Positions 40,510 to 49,031 of a stretch of DNA of 64,000 nucleotides are shown in pieces. The stretch spans positions 1-64,000 of the forward strand of contig MGYJ01000026.1 in the NCBI GenBank assembly GCA_001801685.1, in the 5' to 3' direction. Source of the stretch: Gammaproteobacteria bacterium RIFCSPHIGHO2_12_FULL_63_22 (GTDB lineage: Bacteria > Pseudomonadota > Gammaproteobacteria > Xanthomonadales > Xanthomonadaceae). A model generated the notes under the pieces. That model saw only the letters and a program-made list of their open reading frames with translations, did no database searches and was not told the DNA's origin. The translations under genes and the position numbers were made by a program. Each line of letters begins with the position of its first letter. Within the stretch, counting starts at the first letter, position 1.

Positions 40510-41402
40510 GGGTCGCGGCGCATCTTGGCGTCAAGGACGAGGCCAGCCTGCTGGCACGGGCAATCGACCATCTCTATTCGATCGGCGTGGACCAGGTCAT
40601 CGCTACGGACATGGGCTCGACCGATGGTTCGCTGGAAATCTTGCGGCGATACCGCGACAAAGGGCCGCTGCAACTGGTGGAACTCGACGACCGCGCGCCA
40701 GACATGCTGCACGAATGGTCGCCTCGCGTTACTGCCCTGGTGAAGGCGGCCAACGTCGACTGGGCTATTTTTCTGGACGCCGACGAGTTCCCGTTGCCAG
40801 CGACGGGATCGATCAAGGATTGCCGTGCGCTGGCTACTGCGGACGTACTGTTGATCGATCGTTTCAACGTGCCGCTGTCACCAGCAGGAATTTTGTTTCC
40901 CGACGCCGTGGGACCTGGTGCCCATGCCAACATCTCGCTCATCGTCGAGCCGATCGCGGATTTCCATGATCACCTGCTGGCAAACCCGGACACGCCGTGG
41001 ATTCGCGGGGTGCCAATGCCGAAGGCATTGGCGAGGCCCGGCGCCATGGCAAGCGTGACTGTCGGCGGACATGACGTCGTTGCCATGGAGGGAGTGTCCC
41101 TGCGCAAGGTTCGCCCCGCCGACCTCGTGATCGCCCACCTTCCATTCACCGACAGGTCGCGCTTCGTATCCAAGGTCGAAAACGTGACATCCACCATTCG
41201 CGCCAACCCGAGCTTCTTCCAGGGTCGAATCGCCTGGCACTGGCGCCGATGGCTGGATCAACACCGCGATGGGACGATCGATGCCGAATTCGATCGCCAG
41301 GCGTTTTCGCCAGGGGCGCTGGAGGACTTGAGGGCGCAAGGCGTCATCATCGATGCCGCATCATGGTTTGCCCGGCAAGCAGGCGTGGACCGTCCCGCAT
41401 GA
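40506..41402 (+). CDS. Glycosyltransferase family 2-like protein
   Basis: This 298-residue protein with a GT-A-like start has VKDEASLLARAIDHLYSIGVD, TDMGSTDGS and the metal-binding DAD in AIFLDADEFPLP. The late AHLPFTDRSRFVSKVEN resembles the Glyco_tranf_2_4 subgroup. It is cytosolic and is probably a glycosyltransferase of the island's glycan. The start codon is GTG, overlapping the preceding stop by 4 bases, and the WbqC gene overlaps its end in the same way. Confidence 0.8.
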   Translation: MRVAAHLGVKDEASLLARAIDHLYSIGVDQVIATDMGSTDGSLEILRRYRDKGPLQLVELDDRAPDMLHEWSPRVTALVKAANVDWAIFLDADEFPLPATGSIKDCRALATADVLLIDRFNVPLSPAGILFPDAVGPGAHANISLIVEPIADFHDHLLANPDTPWIRGVPMPKALARPGAMASVTVGGHDVVAMEGVSLRKVRPADLVIAHLPFTDRSRFVSKVENVTSTIRANPSFFQGRIAWHWRRWLDQHRDGTIDAEFDRQAFSPGALEDLRAQGVIIDAASWFARQAGVDRPA

Positions 41403-42121
41403 GCACGCATTCGAGCCCGACCGCACACGCGCATCGGGTGGCGATAATGCAGCCCTATTTCTTTCCACATGGTGGATATTTCCGCCTGTTCTCCCAGGTT
41501 GATGAATTCGTCTTGCTCGACTGCGTGCAATTCCCCCGCACGGGTCGCGTCCACCGAAGCGAAGTGGCGAGACGCGGTCGGCCATCGGACTGGCTGACTT
41601 TGCCGCTGGCCAGGCAGCCGCGCGAAACGATCATTGCCGATCTCGCCTTTGCCGATGGCGCGCGCCGGGAATTCGACGACCGTCTTGCCGCCCAGCCCTG
41701 GATTCGCACGGCGCGGGGTCCCGCAGCGGACCAACTACGTGAGTACTTGCACGGCCCGATGGACTCGGTCGTGGACTTCCTGCAACGCGGACTTGAACTC
41801 GTGCTGGCGCAACTGGGCCTGCACACGCCCATCAGCCGAAGTTCGGCCCTCGACCTGCCGCCCGAACTGCGTGCGCAAGATCGTATCCTCGCGATAGCAG
41901 GTGCACGCGGGGCCCGTTCCTATTTGAACGCGCCCGGCGGACGGGCCTTGTACGACCCGGCTGCTTTCGAAGCCGCGGGAATTCAACTTCGATTCCTGGA
42001 AGACTATCGAGGCGAATTCACGCATCTCCTGCCCGCGCTGATGCAGCGTGAACCCATGGACATCGCACGCGACATACTCGATCTGTCTGCTCCCGCGCCG
42101 CTCGTTGGTCCGCTGCAATGA
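41399..42121 (+). CDS. WbqC family protein
   Basis: This 240-residue protein carries the WbqC signature: VAIMQPYFFPHGGYFRLFSQVD, VLLDCVQFPRTGRVHRSEV and WLTLPLAR at the N-terminal half, then SYLNAPGGRALYDPAAFEAAGI and FLEDYRG. WbqC proteins occur in O-antigen and flagellin-glycan gene clusters; the reaction is not established to my knowledge. Its start overlaps the GT2-like gene and its stop overlaps the GT61 gene, each by 4 bases, so it belongs to the same translated unit. Confidence 0.88.
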   Translation: MSTHSSPTAHAHRVAIMQPYFFPHGGYFRLFSQVDEFVLLDCVQFPRTGRVHRSEVARRGRPSDWLTLPLARQPRETIIADLAFADGARREFDDRLAAQPWIRTARGPAADQLREYLHGPMDSVVDFLQRGLELVLAQLGLHTPISRSSALDLPPELRAQDRILAIAGARGARSYLNAPGGRALYDPAAFEAAGIQLRFLEDYRGEFTHLLPALMQREPMDIARDILDLSAPAPLVGPLQ

Positions 42122-43431
42122 CCGAGGCGGAGCTCATTGCCCTGCACGAGGCGGAAATTCCGATTTGGGGGCACTTGCCGGCTGCCATGCGCTTCAAGCA
42201 GGCGGCGGTCCGGATGCTTGGGGTCGGCGCCGCGTTCGATCTGGTGCGCGGGCACGTGTCGGTTCCGTCGCTCGACCGCCTGCAGCCGCGACCCATCGTC
42301 AGCCTCCGGGAAGCCGCGCTGGATCGAGCCCTTTTTTTCAACGAGTTGTGGCAAGGCGGCAATCAATTCGAGCGCGCGGAACTGCGCGTCATCGGAAATG
42401 GCAACCATGGCCCCCTGCCGGGATGGGATCGTTCGGCCTTCCTTGCCTGCCTGCCCAACGCGACCGTGCGCTCGCGCTCGGCGCTGGTGTTTTCCGGCAC
42501 TGATGCGTTGATGGATTTCGAGGGTGACGAATATTCCCGCGTCACGGACATCCCGCAGTTCGACCCGAGCATCCTGCACCGCGACGGCGATGTTGCTTGG
42601 ACGATGGAATCGAACGCACCTGCGCTGGAAATCGACGAGGCCTTCGTGCTGTTCGGACGCAACGCGGTGGACTTCGGCCACTGGATCACCGAGTACCTGC
42701 CACGCTACGTACTGGCGCGCATGGCGGGCCTGCCCGACCAAGTTCCGGTCCTGATCGACCCGGGAGTGCCTGCGACCGTGCGCGACGCGCTTGCCAGCTA
42801 CCTGCCCGAAGCAAGCCGGCTCGTGATTGCGCCGCACTTGGCCGAAGTTCGCGTGGGACGGCTTTGGTGCGCGTCAAATCCGATCTTCTCGGCGTTCTAT
42901 CCGTCAGATTGGCCGCTTGAGCTCTGGTCGCACCTGGGCAGCGCGCCCGCACCATTGGCCCGCATCATTCGGGAGTGGCTGCGCATCGCCGGACCGGGAT
43001 TGCTCGAACCAACGGGTGACGATCGGATTTTCCTAGCGCGAAAACCGGCGACTCGGAACAAGCGCCTGCTCAACCATGTCGAGATCGAAGCGCTGGCAAT
43101 CGAGCGCGGATTCCGCATCGTCTATCCGGAAGACCTGAGCCTGCACGAGCAGATGCGGCTGGTGGCGAATTCACGACACATCATTGCGCCGGAAGGATCC
43201 AACGGGCTTCTTTCGTGGTTTGCGCAGCCCGGTTGCAAGGTCTGCCTGCTAAGCCCGCCGTACACGTTGCCGCTGGTTGACCTCAATGCCATCTTGCTCG
43301 AGCTCGGAATCAGCCTGACGGTATTGACCGGCCCGGACCTGCCAACGGCCTCGGAAGACTACTGCGGCTTCTGGAATGACTACCGTATCTCACCGAAGGT
43401 GTTCTCGGAGTTCCTCGACGGCTGGCTCTAG
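42118..43431 (+). CDS. GT61-family glycosyltransferase
   Basis: This 437-residue protein has a catalytic domain at about residues 95-430 that resembles the C-terminal domain of the fusion at 38503-40509: FGHWITEYLPRY, PVLIDPGVPA, RIFLARKPATR, LLNHVEIEALA, VYPEDLSLHEQM, IIAPEGSNGLL and LLSPPYTLPL. The N-terminal 90 residues replace the methyltransferase. It is the last plus-strand gene of the island, and its TAG stop shares CTAG with the stop of the convergent FemAB-like gene. Donor and acceptor are unknown. Confidence 0.86.
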   Translation: MTEAELIALHEAEIPIWGHLPAAMRFKQAAVRMLGVGAAFDLVRGHVSVPSLDRLQPRPIVSLREAALDRALFFNELWQGGNQFERAELRVIGNGNHGPLPGWDRSAFLACLPNATVRSRSALVFSGTDALMDFEGDEYSRVTDIPQFDPSILHRDGDVAWTMESNAPALEIDEAFVLFGRNAVDFGHWITEYLPRYVLARMAGLPDQVPVLIDPGVPATVRDALASYLPEASRLVIAPHLAEVRVGRLWCASNPIFSAFYPSDWPLELWSHLGSAPAPLARIIREWLRIAGPGLLEPTGDDRIFLARKPATRNKRLLNHVEIEALAIERGFRIVYPEDLSLHEQMRLVANSRHIIAPEGSNGLLSWFAQPGCKVCLLSPPYTLPLVDLNAILLELGISLTVLTGPDLPTASEDYCGFWNDYRISPKVFSEFLDGWL

Positions 43432-44453
43432 GGACGACCCGGACGACGCCATGGAGGGAAATATCCCGTCTCGTCCGCCGTTACGCCCACGGCTGCGCAC
43501 GCCAAGACGAATCGATCTCGATCGAAGACCTGCTTCAGCGCCAAGGTGGGAGAGCGCGCCGCACCCAGTCGGTCCTTGAAGTCCGACAGGCCATCGCCGG
43601 GTGAAATTCCGCCACCCAGGTTCAATACCTGCACGCCCAGCTCTCGCAAGCGCAGCATGCCCAGCCAATACAGGCCACGGGAATGTCGACGACCGGCCGG
43701 CGTTGCGGCGTTGAGGAAACTGTCGGCCGTCGTGCCGGCGTGCAGGAAAAGCGTGACCGCCTCGATCTCGCCCTGCGCGTTGCGCGCCCCGACCATCAGG
43801 CTGCCGGGAGCCGATGCAATCAGCGCAAGCGGCGAGTCGCCGTAGTGATAAATGGATGCAATTGCCTGGCGTTCGAGAAACTCGGCGTAGATGCGATTGA
43901 AATGCCCCAGCAGGACCCGCTGGTCCCATTCCACGTGCGCTTCCTCGCGCAACCATTTGCGAAGCAGTTGGCGATGCTTGGACGACATGCCCGCCAGAAG
44001 CGTGTCGGGATCCGGTCGCAGGTCCCAGCACCAGCAGTCCTGCGCAGGCTGCAGGAAGTCCGAAAGTTCAGGAATCAATTTCCGCCATCGTTCGGGTGAC
44101 AGAAATGGCGAAAGTTGCACGTATGCGGAAATGGCGCCGCGGCGCAGCCAGTCACGCGTCCACGCTTCGCCAAGCCCGGGCACGTCGCCCTCGATCGAGA
44201 AACCGGCGAATCCCAAGGGCGTGGCGATGTCGAAGCCGCCGGGTGCTTCACGCAGGGAAACGATGCAGGCCGCGCGGCCCGATTCGCCCGCGTAAGACCA
44301 CAGGGAAGTTGTCAGCCCGGTGACCGCCGTGGCCGCCAGTGCATATTCCGGACGATGGCCGAAATCATGTGGCAGGCCTTCGATCGCGCTCAGCCAGACT
44401 CCGGCATCCGATGCCGGAATGAGCCGGCAACGGCCCTCGTCGAGGTGGGTCAT
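43428..44453 (-). CDS. FemAB/GNAT-like acyltransferase
   Basis: This 341-residue protein resembles the FemAB-like GNAT branch found in polysaccharide loci (BioF2/acetyltransf_6 type). It has [20 protein letters not shown] near residue 155, [12 protein letters not shown], then [20 protein letters not shown] and [19 protein letters not shown] followed by DFKDRLGA. Such proteins transfer acyl or aminoacyl groups to sugars or peptides; the acceptor here is unknown. It overlaps kdsB by 4 bases, so it belongs to the LPS operon, while its stop meets the glycan island. It could modify the island's sugar or the LPS core. Confidence 0.75.
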   Translation of the reverse strand: MTHLDEGRCRLIPASDAGVWLSAIEGLPHDFGHRPEYALAATAVTGLTTSLWSYAGESGRAACIVSLREAPGGFDIATPLGFAGFSIEGDVPGLGEAWTRDWLRRGAISAYVQLSPFLSPERWRKLIPELSDFLQPAQDCWCWDLRPDPDTLLAGMSSKHRQLLRKWLREEAHVEWDQRVLLGHFNRIYAEFLERQAIASIYHYGDSPLALIASAPGSLMVGARNAQGEIEAVTLFLHAGTTADSFLNAATPAGRRHSRGLYWLGMLRLRELGVQVLNLGGGISPGDGLSDFKDRLGAARSPTLALKQVFDRDRFVLACAAVGVTADETGYFPPWRRPGRP

Positions 44454-45226
44454 GAAGCCGACGATTCGTCGTGCCAGCGCCGTTCCGCGCGCTGCAGGTC
44501 AGCCTCGGTGTCCACGCCCGGCGGAAACGGCACAGGCGTCAATCCGACGGCGATCCCGTATCCGGCTTCCAGCACGCGCAACTGTTCCAGTGCTTCCGCA
44601 AGCTCGAGCTTACCCGGCGGCATCTTCGAAAAAACGTCGAGGAAACCCGCGCGATAGGCGTAGATGCCGATGTGGCGCAGGCTGCCCGCAGGCGGGGCGC
44701 TGGTCCGATCGAAAGCGAAACGATCACGCTGCCAGGGAATCGGCGCACGCGAAAAATACAGCGCGTTGCCGTTGCAATCGCGCACCAGCTTCACCGCGTT
44801 GGGGTCGAACAGCGTGTCGCAATCGAGGATGGGCGCCGCCAGCGTTGCCATCGGGGCGTCGGATTCGGCGAGCGTCTTCGCGACGGCCAGGATTCCTTCG
44901 GCTGGCGCAAAAGGTTCGTCGCCCTGAAGGTTGACGACGATCTGCTGATCCGGCCAAGCCAGCTGCGTCGCGCATTCCGCCAGCCGGTCCGTGCCCGACG
45001 GATGGTCCGCGCGCGTCATGCAGACCGTGACCGGGTAATTCGCAACCGCCTGTGCAACGCGCTCATCGTCAGTCGCGACGACCACTTGCCTGGCGCCAGC
45101 ATCCAGCGCACGCCGCGCCACGTGCACGACCATCGGCTCTCCGCCGATCAGCCGCAGCGGCTTGCCTGGAAGCCGGCTCGCAGCAAAGCGCGCTGGAATG
45201 GCTACGATGAAATCAATGTTGGGCAT
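44450..45226 (-). CDS. kdsB: 3-deoxy-manno-octulosonate cytidylyltransferase
   Basis: This 258-residue enzyme activates KDO to CMP-KDO for the LPS inner core. It has [15 protein letters not shown] near the N terminus, the nucleotide-binding [15 protein letters not shown] and [12 protein letters not shown], all characteristic. It is cytosolic. The start at [13 protein letters not shown] lies inside lpxK, giving a 14-base overlap. The downstream FemAB-like gene overlaps its stop by 4 bases. Confidence 0.97.
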   Translation of the reverse strand: MPNIDFIVAIPARFAASRLPGKPLRLIGGEPMVVHVARRALDAGARQVVVATDDERVAQAVANYPVTVCMTRADHPSGTDRLAECATQLAWPDQQIVVNLQGDEPFAPAEGILAVAKTLAESDAPMATLAAPILDCDTLFDPNAVKLVRDCNGNALYFSRAPIPWQRDRFAFDRTSAPPAGSLRHIGIYAYRAGFLDVFSKMPPGKLELAEALEQLRVLEAGYGIAVGLTPVPFPPGVDTEADLQRAERRWHDESSAS

Positions 45227-46211
45227 GTCTGACCGCCAGCCTGGCCTCGACGGCCTCGAAAAAACCCTCGGTGAACCGGGCATCCACCGGCACTGCCCAG
45301 GCATTGGGCAAACCGAGGTTCCGGCACTTTACCGCGTCCTTCTCGGTCATCAACACCGGACCTTGCATGCCGGCGAAGTCAGCTACGACAAAGGCGTGGT
45401 GGTCTTCGAAGGCATGTCGCCTGGTTTCAAGCCCGAGTGCTTCCAGCGCGTCGAAGAATCGGTTCGGGTTGCCGATGGCTGCGACGGCATGCACGGGGCC
45501 TGGAAGGAATTCGTGAAGTGCCCGACGGACCGGTGCTCCAACCGAAGCGACGGTGGCATCGTTGCCGTCGATGGCTACTGCATCCGACAGCTGCAAACGC
45601 ATTGACCAGGCACTGGTTCCGACGCCCTGCCCGTTCACCACCTGGAAATCGCAGGGCCTCGGCGCTTCGCGCAACGGGCCGGCCGGAATCAGCAATCCGT
45701 TTCCGTAGAGCCGGTCGGCATCGACCACTTCTATCTCCACGTCACGGGGAAGGCGACGATGTTGCAGGCCATCGTCGGCAATCAGGATGTCGCAACCTGT
45801 GGCAATGGCTGCATGGGCTGCGGCGAGGCGGTCGGCATCGACCAGCACCGGAAGACCGGTTCGTTCGAACATGAGGCGCGGCTCATCCCCGCACTCGGCC
45901 ACCGTCGTCGTGGCGACGACACGTACCGGCTGCCTGGACTGGCGTCCATGGCCCCGGCTGATAATGCCCGGGCTGCGTCCCCGGGCCTGGAAGTATTGCG
46001 CGAGCGCGATGGTCAGGGGCGTCTTGCCCGTGCCGCCGGCGGTGAAATTTCCCACGACGATGACCGGGACCGGAAGCGGCAAGGGCCGGTCTGCACGCGA
46101 GCGTCGCGACGTCATGACGCGATGGATGCCCGCAAGTGCCCGCAGCCCCAGCCCCGGCTCGACCCCGCCATACCAGCGTTGCGCCAGCCAGCGCTCGATG
46201 GTGGCCTTCAC
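45213..46211 (-). CDS. lpxK: Tetraacyldisaccharide 4'-kinase
   Basis: This 332-residue membrane-associated kinase phosphorylates the 4' position of the lipid A disaccharide. It has a hydrophobic N-terminal part, the P-loop [13 protein letters not shown] (about residues 53-65), and [24 protein letters not shown] and MTEKDAVKC. It overlaps msbA upstream by 4 bases and kdsB downstream by 14 bases, so lipid A phosphorylation, lipid A export and CMP-KDO synthesis are co-expressed. Confidence 0.96.
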   Translation of the reverse strand: MKATIERWLAQRWYGGVEPGLGLRALAGIHRVMTSRRSRADRPLPLPVPVIVVGNFTAGGTGKTPLTIALAQYFQARGRSPGIISRGHGRQSRQPVRVVATTTVAECGDEPRLMFERTGLPVLVDADRLAAAHAAIATGCDILIADDGLQHRRLPRDVEIEVVDADRLYGNGLLIPAGPLREAPRPCDFQVVNGQGVGTSAWSMRLQLSDAVAIDGNDATVASVGAPVRRALHEFLPGPVHAVAAIGNPNRFFDALEALGLETRRHAFEDHHAFVVADFAGMQGPVLMTEKDAVKCRNLGLPNAWAVPVDARFTEGFFEAVEARLAVRHAQH

Positions 46212-47965
46212 CCGCGCTCCGCCTCCTCGCGGAACTGCATCCTGTGCAGGTGTGAATACAGGCCGCCCTGTGCCAGCAATTGGGCGTGGGTGCCCTGCTC
46301 CACCAGGCGACCCTGGTCGAGCACCAGCACCTGGTCGGCGTGTTCGATGGTGGACAGCCGATGGGCGATGACCAGTGTGGTGCGATCGGGAATGAGGTGG
46401 TTCAGCGCGTCCTGCACCAGGCGTTCGGACTCGTTGTCGAGTGCGGCGGTCGCTTCGTCCAGGATCAGGATCGGGGCGTTCTTGAGCATGGCGCGCGCGA
46501 TCGCGATGCGTTGCCGCTGGCCGCCCGACAGCAAGGCGCCGTTCTCGCCGATGGGCGTCGCCATCGCCTGCGGAAGCCGCGTGATGAATTCGCTGGCATT
46601 GGCGGCATCGGCCACTCGCTGGATCGCAGCTTCGTCAGAACGATTCTGGCCGTATGAAATATTGTCGGCAATGGAGCCGTCGAACAGCATTACCTGCTGC
46701 CCGACCAGCGCGATTTGGCGCCGCAGGTCTTCCAGCCGGTAATCGGAGATCGGCCTGCCATCAAGCAGCACCTGGCCTGCGCTCGGCTCATAGAACCTCG
46801 GCAGCAGGCGGATCAGCGTGGACTTGCCGCTGCCCGAACGCCCGACGATGGCGGTGACGGTGCCTGGTGACGCGCGGAAGCTGATGTCCTGCAATGCAGG
46901 CGTGACCTGACTGTCGTACTGCACGCCCACACTGACGAATTCGATCTCGCCGCGCGCGCGCTGCAGGGGCGTGCTGCCAGTGTCGGCTTCGTCAGGCTCG
47001 TCGAGCACGGCGAAGAGGCGCTCCGATGCCGCGATACCCTTCTGGACGGCGCTCTGGATATTGGTGATGCGCTTGAGTGATGGGATCAGCGCCATCATCG
47101 CCATCATCACGGAAACGAAGCTACCCGCGTTCATGCGGCCGGCCATCGCTTCGTTACCGGCGACGATCAGGATTACCGCCAATGCGGCGGCCGCCATCAC
47201 CTGCACCAAAGACGATGCGCTGGCGCGCGTGGTCTCGACCTTGAGGTTAAGGCGAAGGTTGCGCTCCGCGAGGTTGCGATAACGATCGATCTCGAGTTGC
47301 TGCGCGCCGTATATCTTCACTTCCTGCTGGGCCGAAAGGACTTCCTCCGCTGCCTGCGCCATGCCGGCCACGCCGGTCTGTATGCCGCGATTGATCCGCC
47401 GGTAGCGTGCGCCGACGTAGGCGGAGATGACTGCGATAAGGGGCGCGATCACCAGCATCGCCAGGGTCACGCGTACGCTCTGGTAGAACATCACGCCCAG
47501 CAAGGCGATGATGGTGAGGGTGTCGGTCACCATCACCTTCAGGGCTTCGCTGGTGGCCTGGGTCACCTGCTCGGTATCGTAATTCAGGCGGGACACCATC
47601 GCAGCCACGGGCTCGCGGTCAAAGCGCGAACTGGGAAGGCGCAGGAACTTCGAAAGCACCGCACTGCGCAAATCACGCACCACGCTTCGGCCGGCACGCG
47701 CCATGCCGTAGTCGGTGACGAAGGTCGCGATGCCGCGCATCAGGAACAGGCCCACGATCATCAGCGGCAAGGTCCAGCGCACGCCCGGGTCGCGGGCGAC
47801 GAAGGTCTCGTTGACCATCGGCTCCATCAGCTTGGCGAACAAGCCTGCCGAACTCGCCTCGACCACCATGCCCAGGAAAGCGGCCGCGAGGAACAGCCGG
47901 TACGGCTTGGCATATCCCAGCAGCCGCCGGTAGGTCTGCCAGGCGGTCGGCGGCAGCAGGCTCAC
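46208..47965 (-). CDS. msbA: Lipid A export ABC transporter, MsbA
   Basis: This 585-residue half-transporter has six membrane segments in residues 1-320 and an ATPase domain in about 340-580. Walker A is VGRSGSGKST, the signature is LSGGQRQRIAIARA and Walker B is ILILDEATAALD. It flips core-lipid A across the inner membrane. It is coupled by 4-base overlaps to exbD upstream and lpxK downstream, which fits MsbA rather than a drug exporter. Confidence 0.95.
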   Translation of the reverse strand: MSLLPPTAWQTYRRLLGYAKPYRLFLAAAFLGMVVEASSAGLFAKLMEPMVNETFVARDPGVRWTLPLMIVGLFLMRGIATFVTDYGMARAGRSVVRDLRSAVLSKFLRLPSSRFDREPVAAMVSRLNYDTEQVTQATSEALKVMVTDTLTIIALLGVMFYQSVRVTLAMLVIAPLIAVISAYVGARYRRINRGIQTGVAGMAQAAEEVLSAQQEVKIYGAQQLEIDRYRNLAERNLRLNLKVETTRASASSLVQVMAAAALAVILIVAGNEAMAGRMNAGSFVSVMMAMMALIPSLKRITNIQSAVQKGIAASERLFAVLDEPDEADTGSTPLQRARGEIEFVSVGVQYDSQVTPALQDISFRASPGTVTAIVGRSGSGKSTLIRLLPRFYEPSAGQVLLDGRPISDYRLEDLRRQIALVGQQVMLFDGSIADNISYGQNRSDEAAIQRVADAANASEFITRLPQAMATPIGENGALLSGGQRQRIAIARAMLKNAPILILDEATAALDNESERLVQDALNHLIPDRTTLVIAHRLSTIEHADQVLVLDQGRLVEQGTHAQLLAQGGLYSHLHRMQFREEAERG

Positions 47966-48387
47966 GGTTTGCGCTGCTCAGGCGTGGTGGCGATGGACAA
48001 CTTCTTGAAACCAAGCTGGCCCAGGGCGTCCATTGCAGTAACCACCGCCTGGTGCGGCGTGCGGCCATCGGCGCGCAGGATCACGGGCTGCCCGCGGTCA
48101 TCGCCGGCCGCCCTCACAATCGCTTCCTTGAGGGAGATGACGTCCGTCTTGGCCACTTCGTTGTTGCCGACGAAAAACTTGCCTTCCATGTCCACCAGCA
48201 CGATCAGCGGCGTGCCCTCATCCGGCACGACACCGGCCTGGGCTTGCGGCAACTGCAGTTTCAGTGCGGCGCGCTGGTTGAAGCTGGTGGTCAGTACGAG
48301 GAACAGGATCAGGCAGAACAGCACGTCGATCAGCGAGATCAGGTTGATTTCCGGCTCGTCGGCGGCAGCTGGATTTCCCAGTTTCAC
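47962..48387 (-). CDS. exbD: Biopolymer transport protein ExbD/TolR family
   Basis: This 141-residue protein has one N-terminal membrane helix. EINLISLIDVLFCLILFLVLTT includes the proton-path aspartate of ExbD/TolR, and the rest is a periplasmic domain. With the adjacent ExbB homologue it forms a proton-driven motor. There is no tonB or tolA gene nearby; its place between comEC and msbA suggests envelope work, but the partner is unknown. Confidence 0.92.
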   Translation of the reverse strand: MKLGNPAAADEPEINLISLIDVLFCLILFLVLTTSFNQRAALKLQLPQAQAGVVPDEGTPLIVLVDMEGKFFVGNNEVAKTDVISLKEAIVRAAGDDRGQPVILRADGRTPHQAVVTAMDALGQLGFKKLSIATTPEQRKP

Positions 48388-49028
48388 GCATCGCTCCGTC
48401 GGCGCGCTGGTTTGGCGGCAGGAAGGATGCCCTCGTCAATGGTGTCGAGCAGCGCGATGGCCGACTTTTCCATTTCGATCACGTACTCGGCGATGCGACC
48501 GCGGAAGTAGCGGTGGAACATCACCGCCGGAATCGCCACGCAGAGTCCACCCGCCGTGCTGATCAGGGCCTGGCCGATGCCACCAGCCAGCTGGTTAACG
48601 TCGCCTACGCCGGTGGTGAGGATCTTGAGGAACATCTGGATCATGCCGAACACGGTGCCAAGCAATCCTAGCAAGGGCGACACGCTGGCGATGGTGCCAA
48701 GCGTATTGAGGAAGCGCTCCATGTGGTGTGCCACGTGGCGCCCGACGTCTTCGACCCGTTCCTTGATCAATTCCCTGGGACGGAAACGAACGTCCAGGGC
48801 CGCGGCGAGCACTTCACCCAAGGGGGAATTCCGGCGCAGGACGTCGATGTGCTGGGGGTCGAGCTGGCGACCGCGAGCCCATTCCCGAACTTCGGCACCC
48901 AACCCGGGCGGCAATACCTCTTTGCTGCGCAAGCTCCAGAACCGCTCGATGATGATGGCCAGGGCCAGCACCGCGAGCAGCAGGATCGGCACCATTACCA
49001 GGCCACCCGCCTTGATCAGTTCCAGCAC
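48384..49028 (-). CDS. exbB: MotA/TolQ/ExbB proton channel family protein
   Basis: This 214-residue protein has three membrane segments, at about residues 5-28, 105-135 and 150-175. The conserved TIASVSPLLGLLGTVFGMIQMF and GGIGQALISTAGGLCVAIPAVMFHRYF are typical of ExbB/TolQ. It pairs with the downstream exbD (4-base overlap). Upstream comEC ends 3 bases before its start, so it is part of the long minus-strand run. Confidence 0.93.
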   Translation of the reverse strand: MLELIKAGGLVMVPILLLAVLALAIIIERFWSLRSKEVLPPGLGAEVREWARGRQLDPQHIDVLRRNSPLGEVLAAALDVRFRPRELIKERVEDVGRHVAHHMERFLNTLGTIASVSPLLGLLGTVFGMIQMFLKILTTGVGDVNQLAGGIGQALISTAGGLCVAIPAVMFHRYFRGRIAEYVIEMEKSAIALLDTIDEGILPAAKPARRRSDA

Positions 49029-49031
49029 GCC

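Noticed and set aside
35893-43431. The island as a prophage or integrated mobile element
   Set aside because: No integrase, attachment repeat, IS end or sharp change in base composition was seen at either edge, and the tRNA genes nearby are intact and not flanked by repeats.
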